From: Woeseiaceae bacterium
GTDB lineage: Bacteria; Pseudomonadota; Gammaproteobacteria; Steroidobacterales; Woeseiaceae
Length of the DNA stretch: 64,000 bases
Direction of reading: 5' to 3'
Assembly (NCBI GenBank): GCA_028289545.1
Contig: JANQPG010000050.1
Coordinates: 1-64,000, forward strand
Position numbers and translations under genes: made by a program. Position 1 is the stretch's first letter. Every line of letters begins with the position of its first letter. Of this stretch, positions 8,706-17,598 are shown piece by piece. The notes under the pieces were generated by a model, which was not told the DNA's origin, did not search any database, and worked only from the letters and a program-made list of their open reading frames with translations.

Positions 8706-8902
8706 CCTTTCGAATCGGAGGACGAGCCAGAGTCCGGTTGCGACGATTCGCCGCGATGGTCACCGTTGTTGCCGCCATGACCGTCGTTCCGTGACGACGC
8801 TTGCCTGAGCTCCGGGTCGCGGTGCAGGCTAACGATCTGCCAGACGATGTAGCCCAGCACCGGCAGAAACAACAAAACGGCCTTGAAAATGCCGGACTCC
8901 AC
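8702..8902 (-). CDS. Small single-pass membrane protein of unknown function
   Basis: 66 aa. The first 26 residues form one hydrophobic membrane helix (GIFKAVLLFLPVLGYIVWQIV), followed by a hydrophilic, Ser/Gly/Asp/Asn-rich tail that is probably disordered. A GTG start with GGAAG upstream lies 21 bases after the crtB stop, so it is probably the last gene of the crtB transcript. No family is recognised. Its place between crtB and crtC suggests a minor role in pigment-membrane organisation, but this is inference only. Confidence 0.5.
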   Translation of the reverse strand: MESGIFKAVLLFLPVLGYIVWQIVSLHRDPELRQASSRNDGHGGNNGDHRGESSQPDSGSSSDSKG

Positions 8903-8923
8903 GGGGCTTCCGGTTGCCGCCGC

Positions 8924-9898
8924 CTAACCCGCCATTGCGGGTTGCGCCGGAGTCGGTTCCGCGACTCGGCAGGCATCGATCAGGAAACGGGTTTCCGCCA
9001 GCGGCGGCGCAAAACCTTCGTCCCTCTCGGAGAGCGTCATGCGCAGCGCATCGAGCAGCAATCGCATCTTGCGCCGCCGGCCGACGACGGCGCGCTGGTT
9101 GACCGAATCGCCGCCCCGGCGCTCGATCTCGCGACCGATCTCCGCGTAAATTGTGCGGGCCGCAAATATCCCGGGGCGGACCCGTGCCGGCAGCTGCGCA
9201 ATGCCCCACTCGGCGCGTTCGTACAGCCCATCGGCCACGGCGAGCAGGCTCCGCACCGCCGCATCGATGCCGTCGTTGAACACAGGCTTCGCGAGCCAGC
9301 TTCCCGCGTCGACGCCGTGTTCAGCGAGCGTATCCACGGGCAGATAGAGGCGGCCGCGACGGGCATCCTCGCCGACGTCGCGGGCTATGTTCGTGAGCTG
9401 CATGGCAACGCCGAGATCGCAGGCCCGACTCAACACGCGCGGATTGCGGACACCCAGGAGGATGGCGATCATGGCGCCGACGGTGCCCGCAACCCTCGCG
9501 GCATACGCATAGGTATCCGACAGGGTCTCGTAGCGGCGACCGACCACATCCCACTCAAAGCCTTCCAACAGCGCCAGCGGTAAAGCCTTGGGCACGTTGT
9601 GACGAAGCACAACGTCCGAAAAGGCCCGGTCTACGGCATCGTCCGCGGGCCTGCCCGAATAGATATCGTCCAGCCGCCGCTTGAGCACGGCCAGACCGGC
9701 GCTCGGATCGTCGACGTCATCGATAGCGTCGTCCGCCACCCTGCAAAAGGCATACAGCGCCGTAATCGGATGACAGTAGTCGTCGGGTAGCAACAGCGAT
9801 GCAGCAAAAAACGAATGCGACCCGTGTCGAAGCAGCTCGCGGCAATCCTTCATGTCAGCGCCGTAGCGCAAAACGGATTTCAGGTCATGTCCGTGCAT
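8924..9898 (-). CDS. crtB: Phytoene synthase
   Basis: About 324 aa. It condenses two GGPP molecules head-to-head to phytoene, the first committed carotenoid step. The two aspartate-rich motifs are DDAIDDVDD and NIARDVGEDARRGR, and the HGSHSFFAASLLLP start is typical. The frame is open to 10072, but the extra 58 residues are Arg-rich and unlike the family. The ATG at 9898 has GGAG six bases upstream and is preferred; ATG 9853 (MKDCREL) is a second option. The usual partner crtI is not next to it. Confidence 0.93.
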   Translation of the reverse strand: MHGHDLKSVLRYGADMKDCRELLRHGSHSFFAASLLLPDDYCHPITALYAFCRVADDAIDDVDDPSAGLAVLKRRLDDIYSGRPADDAVDRAFSDVVLRHNVPKALPLALLEGFEWDVVGRRYETLSDTYAYAARVAGTVGAMIAILLGVRNPRVLSRACDLGVAMQLTNIARDVGEDARRGRLYLPVDTLAEHGVDAGSWLAKPVFNDGIDAAVRSLLAVADGLYERAEWGIAQLPARVRPGIFAARTIYAEIGREIERRGGDSVNQRAVVGRRRKMRLLLDALRMTLSERDEGFAPPLAETRFLIDACRVAEPTPAQPAMAG

Positions 9899-10028
9899 AC
9901 ACAGCTCCATGTGGGGCACCGGCGGAGCGCGCCGATACCCGTGGTGAACAGCATACCGCCATCGGGGTGCCGCAGGAGGTTTTGCGGGACACTTTTTCTG
10001 CCAGGTCTCGTAGCGTCGACGCAGGGCG

Positions 10029-10958
10029 TCATGGCGACCCTCCCGCACGGGCCGGTCCCAACGCAAAATCACGAATTGCCGTCACAATCTCCGCGGGCTT
10101 TTCTTCATGCGCAAGATGACCACAATCGGGCAGCACCATCACCGAGGCGTCCGGCACGTGTCCCGCCACTCGCGCGGCCTCCGTAGGATTGATCGCCCGG
10201 TCTTTTGCCCCGCTGACCAGCAAGAGCCTCGGCTTCAGACGCGGGAGATCGCGGCTTATCGTCGACAGGTCCCACGCCGCCATCATCGCAAGCACGGCGG
10301 CAATGTGCTCCTCGCGACGAAACAAACGCTGGTAGAGCGCAAGGCCCGAATCGCTGATCGTCGAGCCCGTGCCTCGAATGACCCGCTCGACAGCCCGGCG
10401 GTCCGTTGCGCGTCTGGCCAGCATCGCCGGCATCAGCCGGGTGCTCGCAAAGAACAGCGCCAGCGGCGAAAACACGCTGTTCAGAATACCGCCGAACGGC
10501 AGCAGAGCGGCATTCAGTCCGACAACGGCATTCACTTCCCGCGTGCGGTCGAGCGCCAGCCGCAACGCAATGGCCGCCCCGGCCGAATGACCCACAAGGT
10601 ACCTGGGTGACAAGTCCAGCGTGTCGAGCAACCCGGCGATCCCCCGGGTAATCGCGGGCAGCGACATCGCGCGGTCGGGCAGGCGTGACGTATAGCCATG
10701 CCCCGGCAGGTCGATCGTCAGCACGTCGAACGCCTGCGTGAGTTCAGGCATCAGATCCCGAAAACTGTGTGTCGACGCGGCCGTGCCGTGAATCAGCAGC
10801 AGCAACGGACCCGAGCCCGCTCTCTGGACGTGCCAGCAGGTCCCGAACGACGTTACGATGCGGCTGTATTGGCGGTTGGGCCAATCCACCGGCACACGAA
10901 TCGCCGGCTGTTCGTTGAGTGCCGCCGCCGTTCCCGTTTCGGTCAATGCGGCCATCAC
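10029..10958 (-). CDS. bchO: Magnesium-chelatase-associated alpha/beta hydrolase
   Basis: 309 aa. It has an alpha/beta-hydrolase fold with oxyanion segment LLLIHGTAASTHSF, nucleophile elbow GHSAG, the acid region SGAKDRAI and the C-terminal His in CGHLAHEEKPAE. BchO proteins accompany bchI and bchD in phototroph clusters and are assumed to help Mg-chelatase or its substrate supply; the exact reaction is not established. Its start overlaps the bchD stop by four bases, giving a bchI-bchD-bchO unit. No crtI or other gene lies in the 130 bases before crtB. Confidence 0.9.
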   Translation of the reverse strand: MMAALTETGTAAALNEQPAIRVPVDWPNRQYSRIVTSFGTCWHVQRAGSGPLLLLIHGTAASTHSFRDLMPELTQAFDVLTIDLPGHGYTSRLPDRAMSLPAITRGIAGLLDTLDLSPRYLVGHSAGAAIALRLALDRTREVNAVVGLNAALLPFGGILNSVFSPLALFFASTRLMPAMLARRATDRRAVERVIRGTGSTISDSGLALYQRLFRREEHIAAVLAMMAAWDLSTISRDLPRLKPRLLLVSGAKDRAINPTEAARVAGHVPDASVMVLPDCGHLAHEEKPAEIVTAIRDFALGPARAGGSP

Positions 10959-12748
10959 GCGACCTTACTCTGCACCGTGGCCGATATGCTCGCCGCATCC
11001 GCAAAAGGCAGCGGTGCGTACCTTGCCCCCATTGCCGCACCGAGTTCCTTTGCACTCGCACGGGGCCGACGCGAAGTATCGACCAGCAAGGTCCTGAATC
11101 CCTCGGCCCTCAGCACCTTTGCCGCGGAAAGTGCATCGGCGCCGGCGCGCTCCGCACCCTGTTCACCGTTGCGGTCTATGTTGGCGCGACCATCCGTCAG
11201 CAGCACGATCACGGGAATCCGACCCTGGCGCGCAACACCCACCGCCAACTCCCGCGCGGCGTCCAGGCCGTTCGCCAACGGTGTTGCGCCTCCGCCAGGC
11301 AGGGCAGCCAGCGATCTCTTGGCGCGCGCGAGCGCCCGAGTTGGCGGCAGCAAGGTTTCCGCCGCGTCACCCCGAAACGCAATCAGTGCCACTTGGTCGC
11401 GGCGGACATAACAATCGTTCAGCAGCAACTCGATCGCACCTTTCACTTCGGCAAGACGCTGCGCGGCCTGCGAACCCGAAGCGTCGACGACAAAGATAGT
11501 GCTGGTCTCCACACTGTCCTGATATCGGTTGACGTGCAGGTCTTCACGCCGAAGCAGAAGGCGCGGCGCTTCATTATCTGCGGGCTGCCCTCCCGCTGCA
11601 TGCCCGGGCTCCTCGCGCCTGCGCAGCGTCTGCCAGGGCGCCGCCGCCTTGAGCGTTGCCAGCAGGTTGAGCCGCGACGTCGTCAGATCGCTGCTCGGCC
11701 TGACTCCGACCGGCCGGCCGCGCCACCGGCTCTTCGTTTTCTCGTTGCTGCGGCCGGACGACGCCGCCTGCCGCTCGACACGGTCACCCGCAAGTCTTTC
11801 GAGCAGGCCTTCCGGAACCGCCGCACGAACCGCCTCAACGATCATTTCATCGGGCAGCGACGTTGCCGACGACGGCGACTCGTCGTCGCCGGGTGCATCA
11901 TCCGGCGGAGTGGCATCGTCACTCGGCGGCGACTCCTCGGGCGTTTCGGCCGGCAGCCGGGTTGCTCGAGGCGCCAGCACCAGTCGCGCGGCCAGCGCCG
12001 CCTCTTCGTCGCCAACCTCCGATTTTCCAAGCAGCGCGGCCGCCGTTCTCGCGGCCTCGGCCGCGAGCAACTCGGCGCGCACCGAGCTCACGCCAAACGC
12101 CAGCGCCGTTTGCACGAGCAGCACGAGCACACCTTCGGGTACGGTGACGTCATCGAGACGGACGCGTGCAGCGCAAACATCGTTGCGGCTAAACGCCGCA
12201 CGGCGTCTGCCGGTCGCGGACCGAATTTCATGACACATTTCGGACAGCATGTCCGCCGTGACGTACATGGCCAGCCGTTCGCGGAGCGCTGCGTTGACTG
12301 TCTCCTCCGCTTCTATCCCTTCATCGAACGCCAGCACGCCGATCCGACTTGCACGCTTTTCCGCCAGCCCATCTCTTTCGACGCGGACGCTTCCCGTGTC
12401 CAATGCCTGCGCCACGATGGTGGCCGCACCGTCATCAATCCGCTCCGCCATCGCCAGACACAGCACACCGTCGTCAGCCGACTCGATGAGGCCGGTCGAG
12501 AACACGGGTTTGCCGGAGCCGACGGTAGCCGCAAAATCGAGGCCGCCCAGCAGGCGGTCAAAGCCGACGTTGACGGGCACTTTCACGAACGGCGCAGAGT
12601 CCGGCAGCAGGCGTCTGAGTTCGGCAACCCAGGCGTCTCTGTCCGGACCGGACAGCGAGCGCAGCACAACGCCGCCGAGCCCCGCCGGGTTGACGGCGAA
12701 CAACAGCGCGGCGGTCAGCGCGTCCGATTCTGGGATTTTCCGCGGCAC
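10955..12748 (-). CDS. bchD: Magnesium chelatase subunit D
   Basis: 597 aa. It is the AAA+/VWA adaptor of Mg-chelatase, which inserts Mg2+ into protoporphyrin IX with BchI and BchH. The N-terminal AAA-like domain has a degenerate P-loop. A long acidic Pro/Asp/Ser-rich linker (about residues 265-300) follows. The C-terminal von Willebrand A domain has the MIDAS DASGS and the later TDGRAN motif. The GTG start lies three bases after the bchI stop. Length and layout are normal for the family. Confidence 0.95.
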   Translation of the reverse strand: MPRKIPESDALTAALLFAVNPAGLGGVVLRSLSGPDRDAWVAELRRLLPDSAPFVKVPVNVGFDRLLGGLDFAATVGSGKPVFSTGLIESADDGVLCLAMAERIDDGAATIVAQALDTGSVRVERDGLAEKRASRIGVLAFDEGIEAEETVNAALRERLAMYVTADMLSEMCHEIRSATGRRRAAFSRNDVCAARVRLDDVTVPEGVLVLLVQTALAFGVSSVRAELLAAEAARTAAALLGKSEVGDEEAALAARLVLAPRATRLPAETPEESPPSDDATPPDDAPGDDESPSSATSLPDEMIVEAVRAAVPEGLLERLAGDRVERQAASSGRSNEKTKSRWRGRPVGVRPSSDLTTSRLNLLATLKAAAPWQTLRRREEPGHAAGGQPADNEAPRLLLRREDLHVNRYQDSVETSTIFVVDASGSQAAQRLAEVKGAIELLLNDCYVRRDQVALIAFRGDAAETLLPPTRALARAKRSLAALPGGGATPLANGLDAARELAVGVARQGRIPVIVLLTDGRANIDRNGEQGAERAGADALSAAKVLRAEGFRTLLVDTSRRPRASAKELGAAMGARYAPLPFADAASISATVQSKVA

Positions 12749-12751
12749 CGT

Positions 12752-13750
12752 TCAGAATTCCTGCTCGAGCACACGCTGGACACGCGCACTCGCACTCGAG
12801 TCGTCCAGCGGATTCCGCCGGAGCCTGTGCGAAAGCGCCATTGGGGCAACGTCACGCAGGTGTTCGAGCGCAACGGCTTCCGCACCCGACAAGGCTGCGT
12901 AAGCGCGCGCCGCGCGGATCAGCGTCAGCTCGCCGCGCGAACCATCCGTTCCCAACGCCATGCACAGGACGGCGGCTTTCTCCAGCAACTCGTCACCCAG
13001 TTCGATCTCTTCGAGACGCTCGCGCGCCTTGACGATCTTGCGGCGTAGCGTGCCGTCCGCTCGCGACCATTTTTTTCGAAACGCTTCGTCGTTGCGTTCG
13101 TAGGCGTCGCGCCGCTTGATCACTTCGACACGCCCCTTGACGTCGGCCGACGTCTTTACGTCGACGGCCAGGCCGAAGCGATCCAAAAGCTGCGGCCTGA
13201 GTTCACCCTCCTCGGGGTTGCCGCTGCCGACGAGGACAAAACGCGCGGGATGGCGGACGGAGAGCCCCTCACGCTCGACGAGGTTCTCTCCGGACGCTGC
13301 AACGTCGAGCAGCAAGTCGACAATGTGATCTTCGAGAAGGTTCACCTCGTCGATGTACAGGAAACCGCGGTTGGCGCGCGCGAGCAATCCGGGATCGAAG
13401 CTTTTTTGGCCGTGCACGAGCGCCTTTTCGATGTCTAGCGCGCCGACAACCCGATCCTCGGTCACGCCGAGCGGCAGGTCGACGACCGGTACGGGCATGA
13501 GCCGCGTTTTGCGTTTCGGCGCGCTGCAAAAACCGCATTCGTGCAGTTCGCATTCCGGGTCGGCGTTGTAGGGACACCCGGGCACAGCACGCATCTTCGG
13601 TAACAGCGACGCCAGTGCGCGAATGGCCGTGGACTTACCGGTTCCACGATCGCCGAACAGCAGCACGCCGCCAATACTGCGATCGACGGCCGCAATCATG
13701 AGTGCCCGTTTCATCTCGTCCTGGGCGACTATGGCCGAGAAGGGAAACAT
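12752..13750 (-). CDS. bchI: Magnesium chelatase ATPase subunit I
   Basis: 332 aa. It is the AAA+ motor of Mg-chelatase and forms hexameric rings with BchD. Walker A is GDRGTGKST, Walker B is [10 protein letters not shown], and the sensor region is [20 protein letters not shown]. It carries the Cys-containing insertion ([17 protein letters not shown]) usual in BchI. It sits two bases after puhE and is followed by bchD and bchO on the same transcript. Confidence 0.97.
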   Translation of the reverse strand: MFPFSAIVAQDEMKRALMIAAVDRSIGGVLLFGDRGTGKSTAIRALASLLPKMRAVPGCPYNADPECELHECGFCSAPKRKTRLMPVPVVDLPLGVTEDRVVGALDIEKALVHGQKSFDPGLLARANRGFLYIDEVNLLEDHIVDLLLDVAASGENLVEREGLSVRHPARFVLVGSGNPEEGELRPQLLDRFGLAVDVKTSADVKGRVEVIKRRDAYERNDEAFRKKWSRADGTLRRKIVKARERLEEIELGDELLEKAAVLCMALGTDGSRGELTLIRAARAYAALSGAEAVALEHLRDVAPMALSHRLRRNPLDDSSASARVQRVLEQEF

Positions 13751-13752
13751 GG

Positions 13753-14532
13753 TCAGCGCGCTGCTGCCCCGCCGTTGCCCCTCGAGCGCAGCCCGAGGCG
13801 CCAGAGTACGCTGTCATCGATGTTCACGATCAGCAGTCCGTGCTCGATGATGGCAAGGCCGAGAAGGGTCGCCAGAAGCGTCGCGCCCAACTGTGTGACC
13901 GGTTCGTCGACGGCGCCGGCTGCCGTGACGATCAAGGCGACAAAAAACGCCAGCGCCATGATCATGGAAAAAGGAAACAGTTCGTTCATTCGACGGTGTC
14001 GGACAAACGACTTGAGGTAAGCCAGATGCTCCGGCCAATATTCTGCATGCAGGTTGCGCACGCCGAGAAAAATGTTGAGCTTGACGCTCCAGCGCATCAG
14101 CCAGAATATGCAGAACGCCCATAGCGCCACCTTGTTGGGCGCGTTCCAGCTCGCGGCGGCAAGCAGTGCCGCCGTGGCGATGATTGCCAGCTCGTGGTAG
14201 GCGCAGGCGCGCACGCCGAGCACAAAACGCCGCCAGTGCCCCACACCCTCAGGGCAAGCCTCGGGCTGCGGGCCCGTCACAAAACCGAACAGGTAGCTCA
14301 CCTCGTGCCAGGACCAGATGGCGAGTGCCGAGACGAACGCAACGTACACGCCGATTGCACTCGTGTTGCCCCGGCTCCACCAGAAAGCCGCCGCGCCGCC
14401 GAGCATCACTACGGTTGCGCCCGCGAGGGTGGTCACAAACGTGCGGCGCGGCAGGCCGGCGCGGTACATCACCAGCACCGTGCTGGTCCACCAGGCCAGC
14501 ACGGTAAAGACGATGGGCAGCGCAAAGTCCAA
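13753..14532 (-). CDS. puhE: Photosynthetic complex assembly protein PuhE
   Basis: 259 aa with about seven hydrophobic membrane segments. Conserved PuhE (DUF3623) features are visible, including the WSWHEVSYLFGFVTGP loop, FWLMRWSVKLNIFLGVRN and FPFSMIM. PuhE affects reaction-centre and antenna assembly and bacteriochlorophyll level in Rhodobacter. It follows acsF after 15 bases and precedes bchI by two, so it belongs to the long bchF-to-bchO transcript. Confidence 0.92.
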   Translation of the reverse strand: MDFALPIVFTVLAWWTSTVLVMYRAGLPRRTFVTTLAGATVVMLGGAAAFWWSRGNTSAIGVYVAFVSALAIWSWHEVSYLFGFVTGPQPEACPEGVGHWRRFVLGVRACAYHELAIIATAALLAAASWNAPNKVALWAFCIFWLMRWSVKLNIFLGVRNLHAEYWPEHLAYLKSFVRHRRMNELFPFSMIMALAFFVALIVTAAGAVDEPVTQLGATLLATLLGLAIIEHGLLIVNIDDSVLWRLGLRSRGNGGAAAR

Positions 14533-14547
14533 GGGCCCGGCCAGCCG

Positions 14548-15606
14548 CTACCAGGTCGGCGCCAGGCGCACGTTTTCCGGCATCTTGTGATTGACGGCCG
14601 GCAGCGTGTACAAACGCGCGAATACGAGAGCAGCGCGTGCCGAATACCAGGCGCGCTTGGCCAAACCCGCGAGCCCCCCTTGCCGTTTTGCCGCGTCGAT
14701 ACCCGCGCTCAGATTAACCAGGCGATCCAGACCGGCCTTAAAGCGCGGATCCTCGAGATTCAACGTGATCGGAAAGATCTGTTTACAGATCTCGTTGGTA
14801 ATACCCAGCACCTTCATGTCGTAATCGGTCGGATCGAAGCCGAGCGCCTCATGCAGCGCTGGGCGTGTGTGATCACGGACGTACATCGTGGCGTAGACAG
14901 CGAGCAGGAAAAATCGGATCCACAGCTTGTTGTGGCCCCTCAGCAAATGCGGATTGGCCTTGAGGATCAGCGCGAAGACCTCGCCATGTCGGAACTCGTC
15001 GTTGCACCAGTCCTTGAACCAGCGGAACATCGGATGGAAGCGCTTCTCCGGATGCCGCTCGAGCTGCCGGTAGATCGTAATGTAGCGCGCGTAGCCGATC
15101 TTCTCCGAAAGATACGTGGCATAGAAGATGAACTTCGGCCGGAAGTACGTGTACTTCTTTGCCTTGCGCAGGAAGCCCAGGTTCACGGGAATGCCGTAGT
15201 CCTTGAGCGAACTGTTGATAAACCCTGCGTGCCGCGACTCGTCCCTGGCCATGTAGCCCATGACTTCGCGGACGTCCTCGTTTTCGACCGCCTTGCGGAT
15301 GTCGGCGTACAGCACGTGACCCGAGTATTCGGAGGTCACCGAGGACACCATAAAGTCCAGGAACTCCGCCTCGAGTGCCGGAGGCAGCTCCTTGAGCTCC
15401 TCCTCGAAGGCTTCGTCACGCTTGAAGTGGTTCTGGTTGTTGTCGTCGCGAAACTCCGTCATCAGCTCGTCCCATTCCTCGCGAATGGCATCCATGTCGA
15501 GCTTGTCCATGGCATCAAAATCCGTTGTGTAGAAACGAGGCGTCAGCAGCGTTTCGGTGCGCGCCTTGGTGGTGGATTCGTTCGTGCGTGTGTCTACGGT
15601 GGTCAT
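14548..15606 (-). CDS. acsF: Aerobic Mg-protoporphyrin IX monomethyl ester cyclase
   Basis: 352 aa. It is the O2-dependent di-iron monooxygenase that closes ring E to give protochlorophyllide. Di-iron ligand motifs are visible as SEYSGH, ARDESRH and NDEFRHGE. Its presence, with no bchE in the window, points to oxygen-dependent pigment synthesis, as in aerobic anoxygenic phototrophs. It sits between puhBC and puhE. The start at 15606 has the purine-rich stretch AAGGAGT upstream. Confidence 0.96.
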   Translation of the reverse strand: MTTVDTRTNESTTKARTETLLTPRFYTTDFDAMDKLDMDAIREEWDELMTEFRDDNNQNHFKRDEAFEEELKELPPALEAEFLDFMVSSVTSEYSGHVLYADIRKAVENEDVREVMGYMARDESRHAGFINSSLKDYGIPVNLGFLRKAKKYTYFRPKFIFYATYLSEKIGYARYITIYRQLERHPEKRFHPMFRWFKDWCNDEFRHGEVFALILKANPHLLRGHNKLWIRFFLLAVYATMYVRDHTRPALHEALGFDPTDYDMKVLGITNEICKQIFPITLNLEDPRFKAGLDRLVNLSAGIDAAKRQGGLAGLAKRAWYSARAALVFARLYTLPAVNHKMPENVRLAPTW

Positions 15607-15618
15607 GTCGTGGACTCC

Positions 15619-16806
15619 TTAGCGTGTGAGCGCAACCTGGGTTTCGTCACCGACTGCGGTTCGTTCGGTCTGCTCCGGTTCGGCCGCGGCCCTGCTGTCG
15701 CCCGTGGGCGTTGCGGAACGCTCCGCAAACTGCAGATAGCGGCTGAACGCCTGGCTGTTCGTCGGGCCGAAGGCCCTCAAGTCGATCTCGCGTTCCGAGA
15801 CCGGGTCGATCAGCAGTATGCGGCCGTCGTCGGTTTGTGCGATCGCGAACGGCTCCTCCGCTCCTGCGCCAACGGTATCGCGAGCGCGCACCAGCGTGCG
15901 TAGCGTTGCCCGCAAGAAGCCGCCGGTGCCGGGATCAAGTGTGTCGAGAACCGTGCCGGTGCCGGCTTCGCGGACGAGCACCGAGCCATCCTCCCTGTCT
16001 TCGAAGTACAGCTCGATCTCCGCGGTCAGCTCCCGATCGGGCAAAGCGCTGGTCCGGTTGTCTTGCGTCACGTTCACGGCAACGCCAACGAGCGCAATCA
16101 CGACCAGGGAGGTCATTGCCGCGAGCGGTATCGTCGGGTAAGGCCGCCAACGCTTCGTGGCCCTGTTGCTTTCTGTCTTTGCAACGCGCGGCGTCTCGCG
16201 CGCGGTCTCATCCCTCACCACCGTTGCACCCACGAGCTGGCCGGCGAGCAGTTCCGCAACGGTCGCCGCCTTCTCGACGCCGCGCAACACCGGCCGAACC
16301 CGGAAAACGCGCCATGGATTGATCATCGGCCACATCAAAAGCCACGACACGCGACTGCCGGCTTCGGGCAGCAACGCAATATCGCCCGTGCCATCCGCGC
16401 GAACCCGAAGGTCGGCGCTCTGAATGCGCCGGTACGGCAGATTCACTGAGATCGGCAGCGCCACGCCCGTGCGTATGACGACGCGCTTGGAAGTCAGCGT
16501 GTACAGCGTTGCCCGGGAAAGCAACCACGCATAGAGCGTCAACACGCCCAGCGCAAACAGCGACAGCAGCAGGAAGCCCGCGGTACTCGCGACGGCGTCG
16601 GACGTTTCCACGCCGGCTCGCAGTTTGAGCACAAACTGGACCAGGAGCGCAGCCCCGAAGTACAGCGACAACGTAGCAAAATGAAAACTGCCGCCGAGCA
16701 GGCTCCGGAAAGACGCACCGCCCTGCCAGAGCATGCGTTCGCCTTCCGGCATGACTTCGGGTATGCCGGGCTCAGGCTCGCGGTTGTGTTCGAGTAGCGT
16801 GCTCAA
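15619..16806 (-). CDS. puhBC: Fused PuhB-PuhC photosynthetic complex assembly protein
   Basis: 395 aa in one uninterrupted frame. Residues 1-195 match PuhB: PEGERMLWQG, two membrane helices (about 43-62 and 74-95), then a PH-like domain with TLTSKRVVIRTG. Residues 196-222 are a charged linker. Residues 223-360 match PuhC: one membrane helix (about 226-246) and a periplasmic domain with REDGSVLV, PGTGGFLRATLR, DDGRILLIDP and LRAFGPTNSQAF. The last 35 residues are a Glu/Thr-rich tail. In Rhodobacter these are two separate proteins that help assemble the reaction centre and LH1. The start overlaps the puhA stop by four bases. Confidence 0.87.
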   Translation of the reverse strand: MSTLLEHNREPEPGIPEVMPEGERMLWQGGASFRSLLGGSFHFATLSLYFGAALLVQFVLKLRAGVETSDAVASTAGFLLLSLFALGVLTLYAWLLSRATLYTLTSKRVVIRTGVALPISVNLPYRRIQSADLRVRADGTGDIALLPEAGSRVSWLLMWPMINPWRVFRVRPVLRGVEKAATVAELLAGQLVGATVVRDETARETPRVAKTESNRATKRWRPYPTIPLAAMTSLVVIALVGVAVNVTQDNRTSALPDRELTAEIELYFEDREDGSVLVREAGTGTVLDTLDPGTGGFLRATLRTLVRARDTVGAGAEEPFAIAQTDDGRILLIDPVSEREIDLRAFGPTNSQAFSRYLQFAERSATPTGDSRAAAEPEQTERTAVGDETQVALTR

Positions 16807-17564
16807 AAGTACGGCTCCGCACGTTTGTCATCGGCGAATAGCAAGCCGGCGCCGAAGTAGCCCATGATCTGATCCTCTTCCCGGGGAGTGATCTGGTCCG
16901 GACTCGCAATTTGCGGCACGCCGGCGAACTGCCCGGAGTACAGCGCGTCGACCCGGATACGCTGGTTGCGCTTGTCGATCTGGGCGAATCCGAACGGCAC
17001 CATGGCTTTGGCGCCCGAAGTCAGATTCACTTCCAGGAAGTAAATCTGCGGCTCCGCCAGGTCGATCCACAGATCGTTAACGGTTCCTACCGTCTTGTCG
17101 TCGGCCGCAACGACGTCGAGACCCCGGGGATCCAGGTCTTTGCTGTCGACGTGCAGCGCCTGGTCGGTTCGCATCGGCACAATTCGCGGCTTGCCGTCGA
17201 GGGTCTTTTCGACAACCTCGGACCGATTCGCCCACGCGCCGCTGCCGAATCCGGCCTTCAGCGCGTCACCGGTCGGATTCAACGGCGCTCCGGGATGGCC
17301 GGCCGCCGGCTCCGCGGAAAAATGCGATTCAGGCGCTTCCTTGCGGGGCGCCTGCACGGTTCGGCCGTCCTCGAGATGGTAGGTCTTGGGACTCGGTATT
17401 GCCGGGAAACCCTGGACAGTAATGTGCTCGGAGCGATCGGACACGAGGGGATATCCCTCGCGCTTCATTTCACGCTGCAGGTAGTACACGAGCCCGATGA
17501 AGAAGATCCAGAACAAGGTAAACAGAACCTCGACCAGATCGATGCCTCCTATTCCGCTAGACAT
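16803..17564 (-). CDS. puhA: Photosynthetic reaction centre H subunit
   Basis: 253 aa. One N-terminal membrane helix (about residues 10-29, VEVLFTLFWIFFIGLVYYLQ) anchors a cytoplasmic PRC-barrel domain that caps the reaction centre and controls proton transfer to QB. Typical stretches include REMKREGYPL and the C-terminal ITPREEDQIMGYFGAGLLFA. A strong GGGAGG precedes the ATG. Length matches the family (about 250-260 aa). It sits between lhaA and puhBC. Confidence 0.97.
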   Translation of the reverse strand: MSSGIGGIDLVEVLFTLFWIFFIGLVYYLQREMKREGYPLVSDRSEHITVQGFPAIPSPKTYHLEDGRTVQAPRKEAPESHFSAEPAAGHPGAPLNPTGDALKAGFGSGAWANRSEVVEKTLDGKPRIVPMRTDQALHVDSKDLDPRGLDVVAADDKTVGTVNDLWIDLAEPQIYFLEVNLTSGAKAMVPFGFAQIDKRNQRIRVDALYSGQFAGVPQIASPDQITPREEDQIMGYFGAGLLFADDKRAEPYF

Positions 17565-17598
17565 GGCGGACCTCCCGTTTGTTACTCAATTGTCTTAC

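Noticed and set aside
10919..13048. A 709-codon open frame on the plus strand
   Set aside because: It is antisense to bchD and bchI, has low-complexity basic composition and no motifs; it is a shadow of the real genes.
14194..15903. A 569-codon open frame on the plus strand
   Set aside because: It is antisense to acsF, puhE and puhBC, which carry clear family motifs on the other strand.
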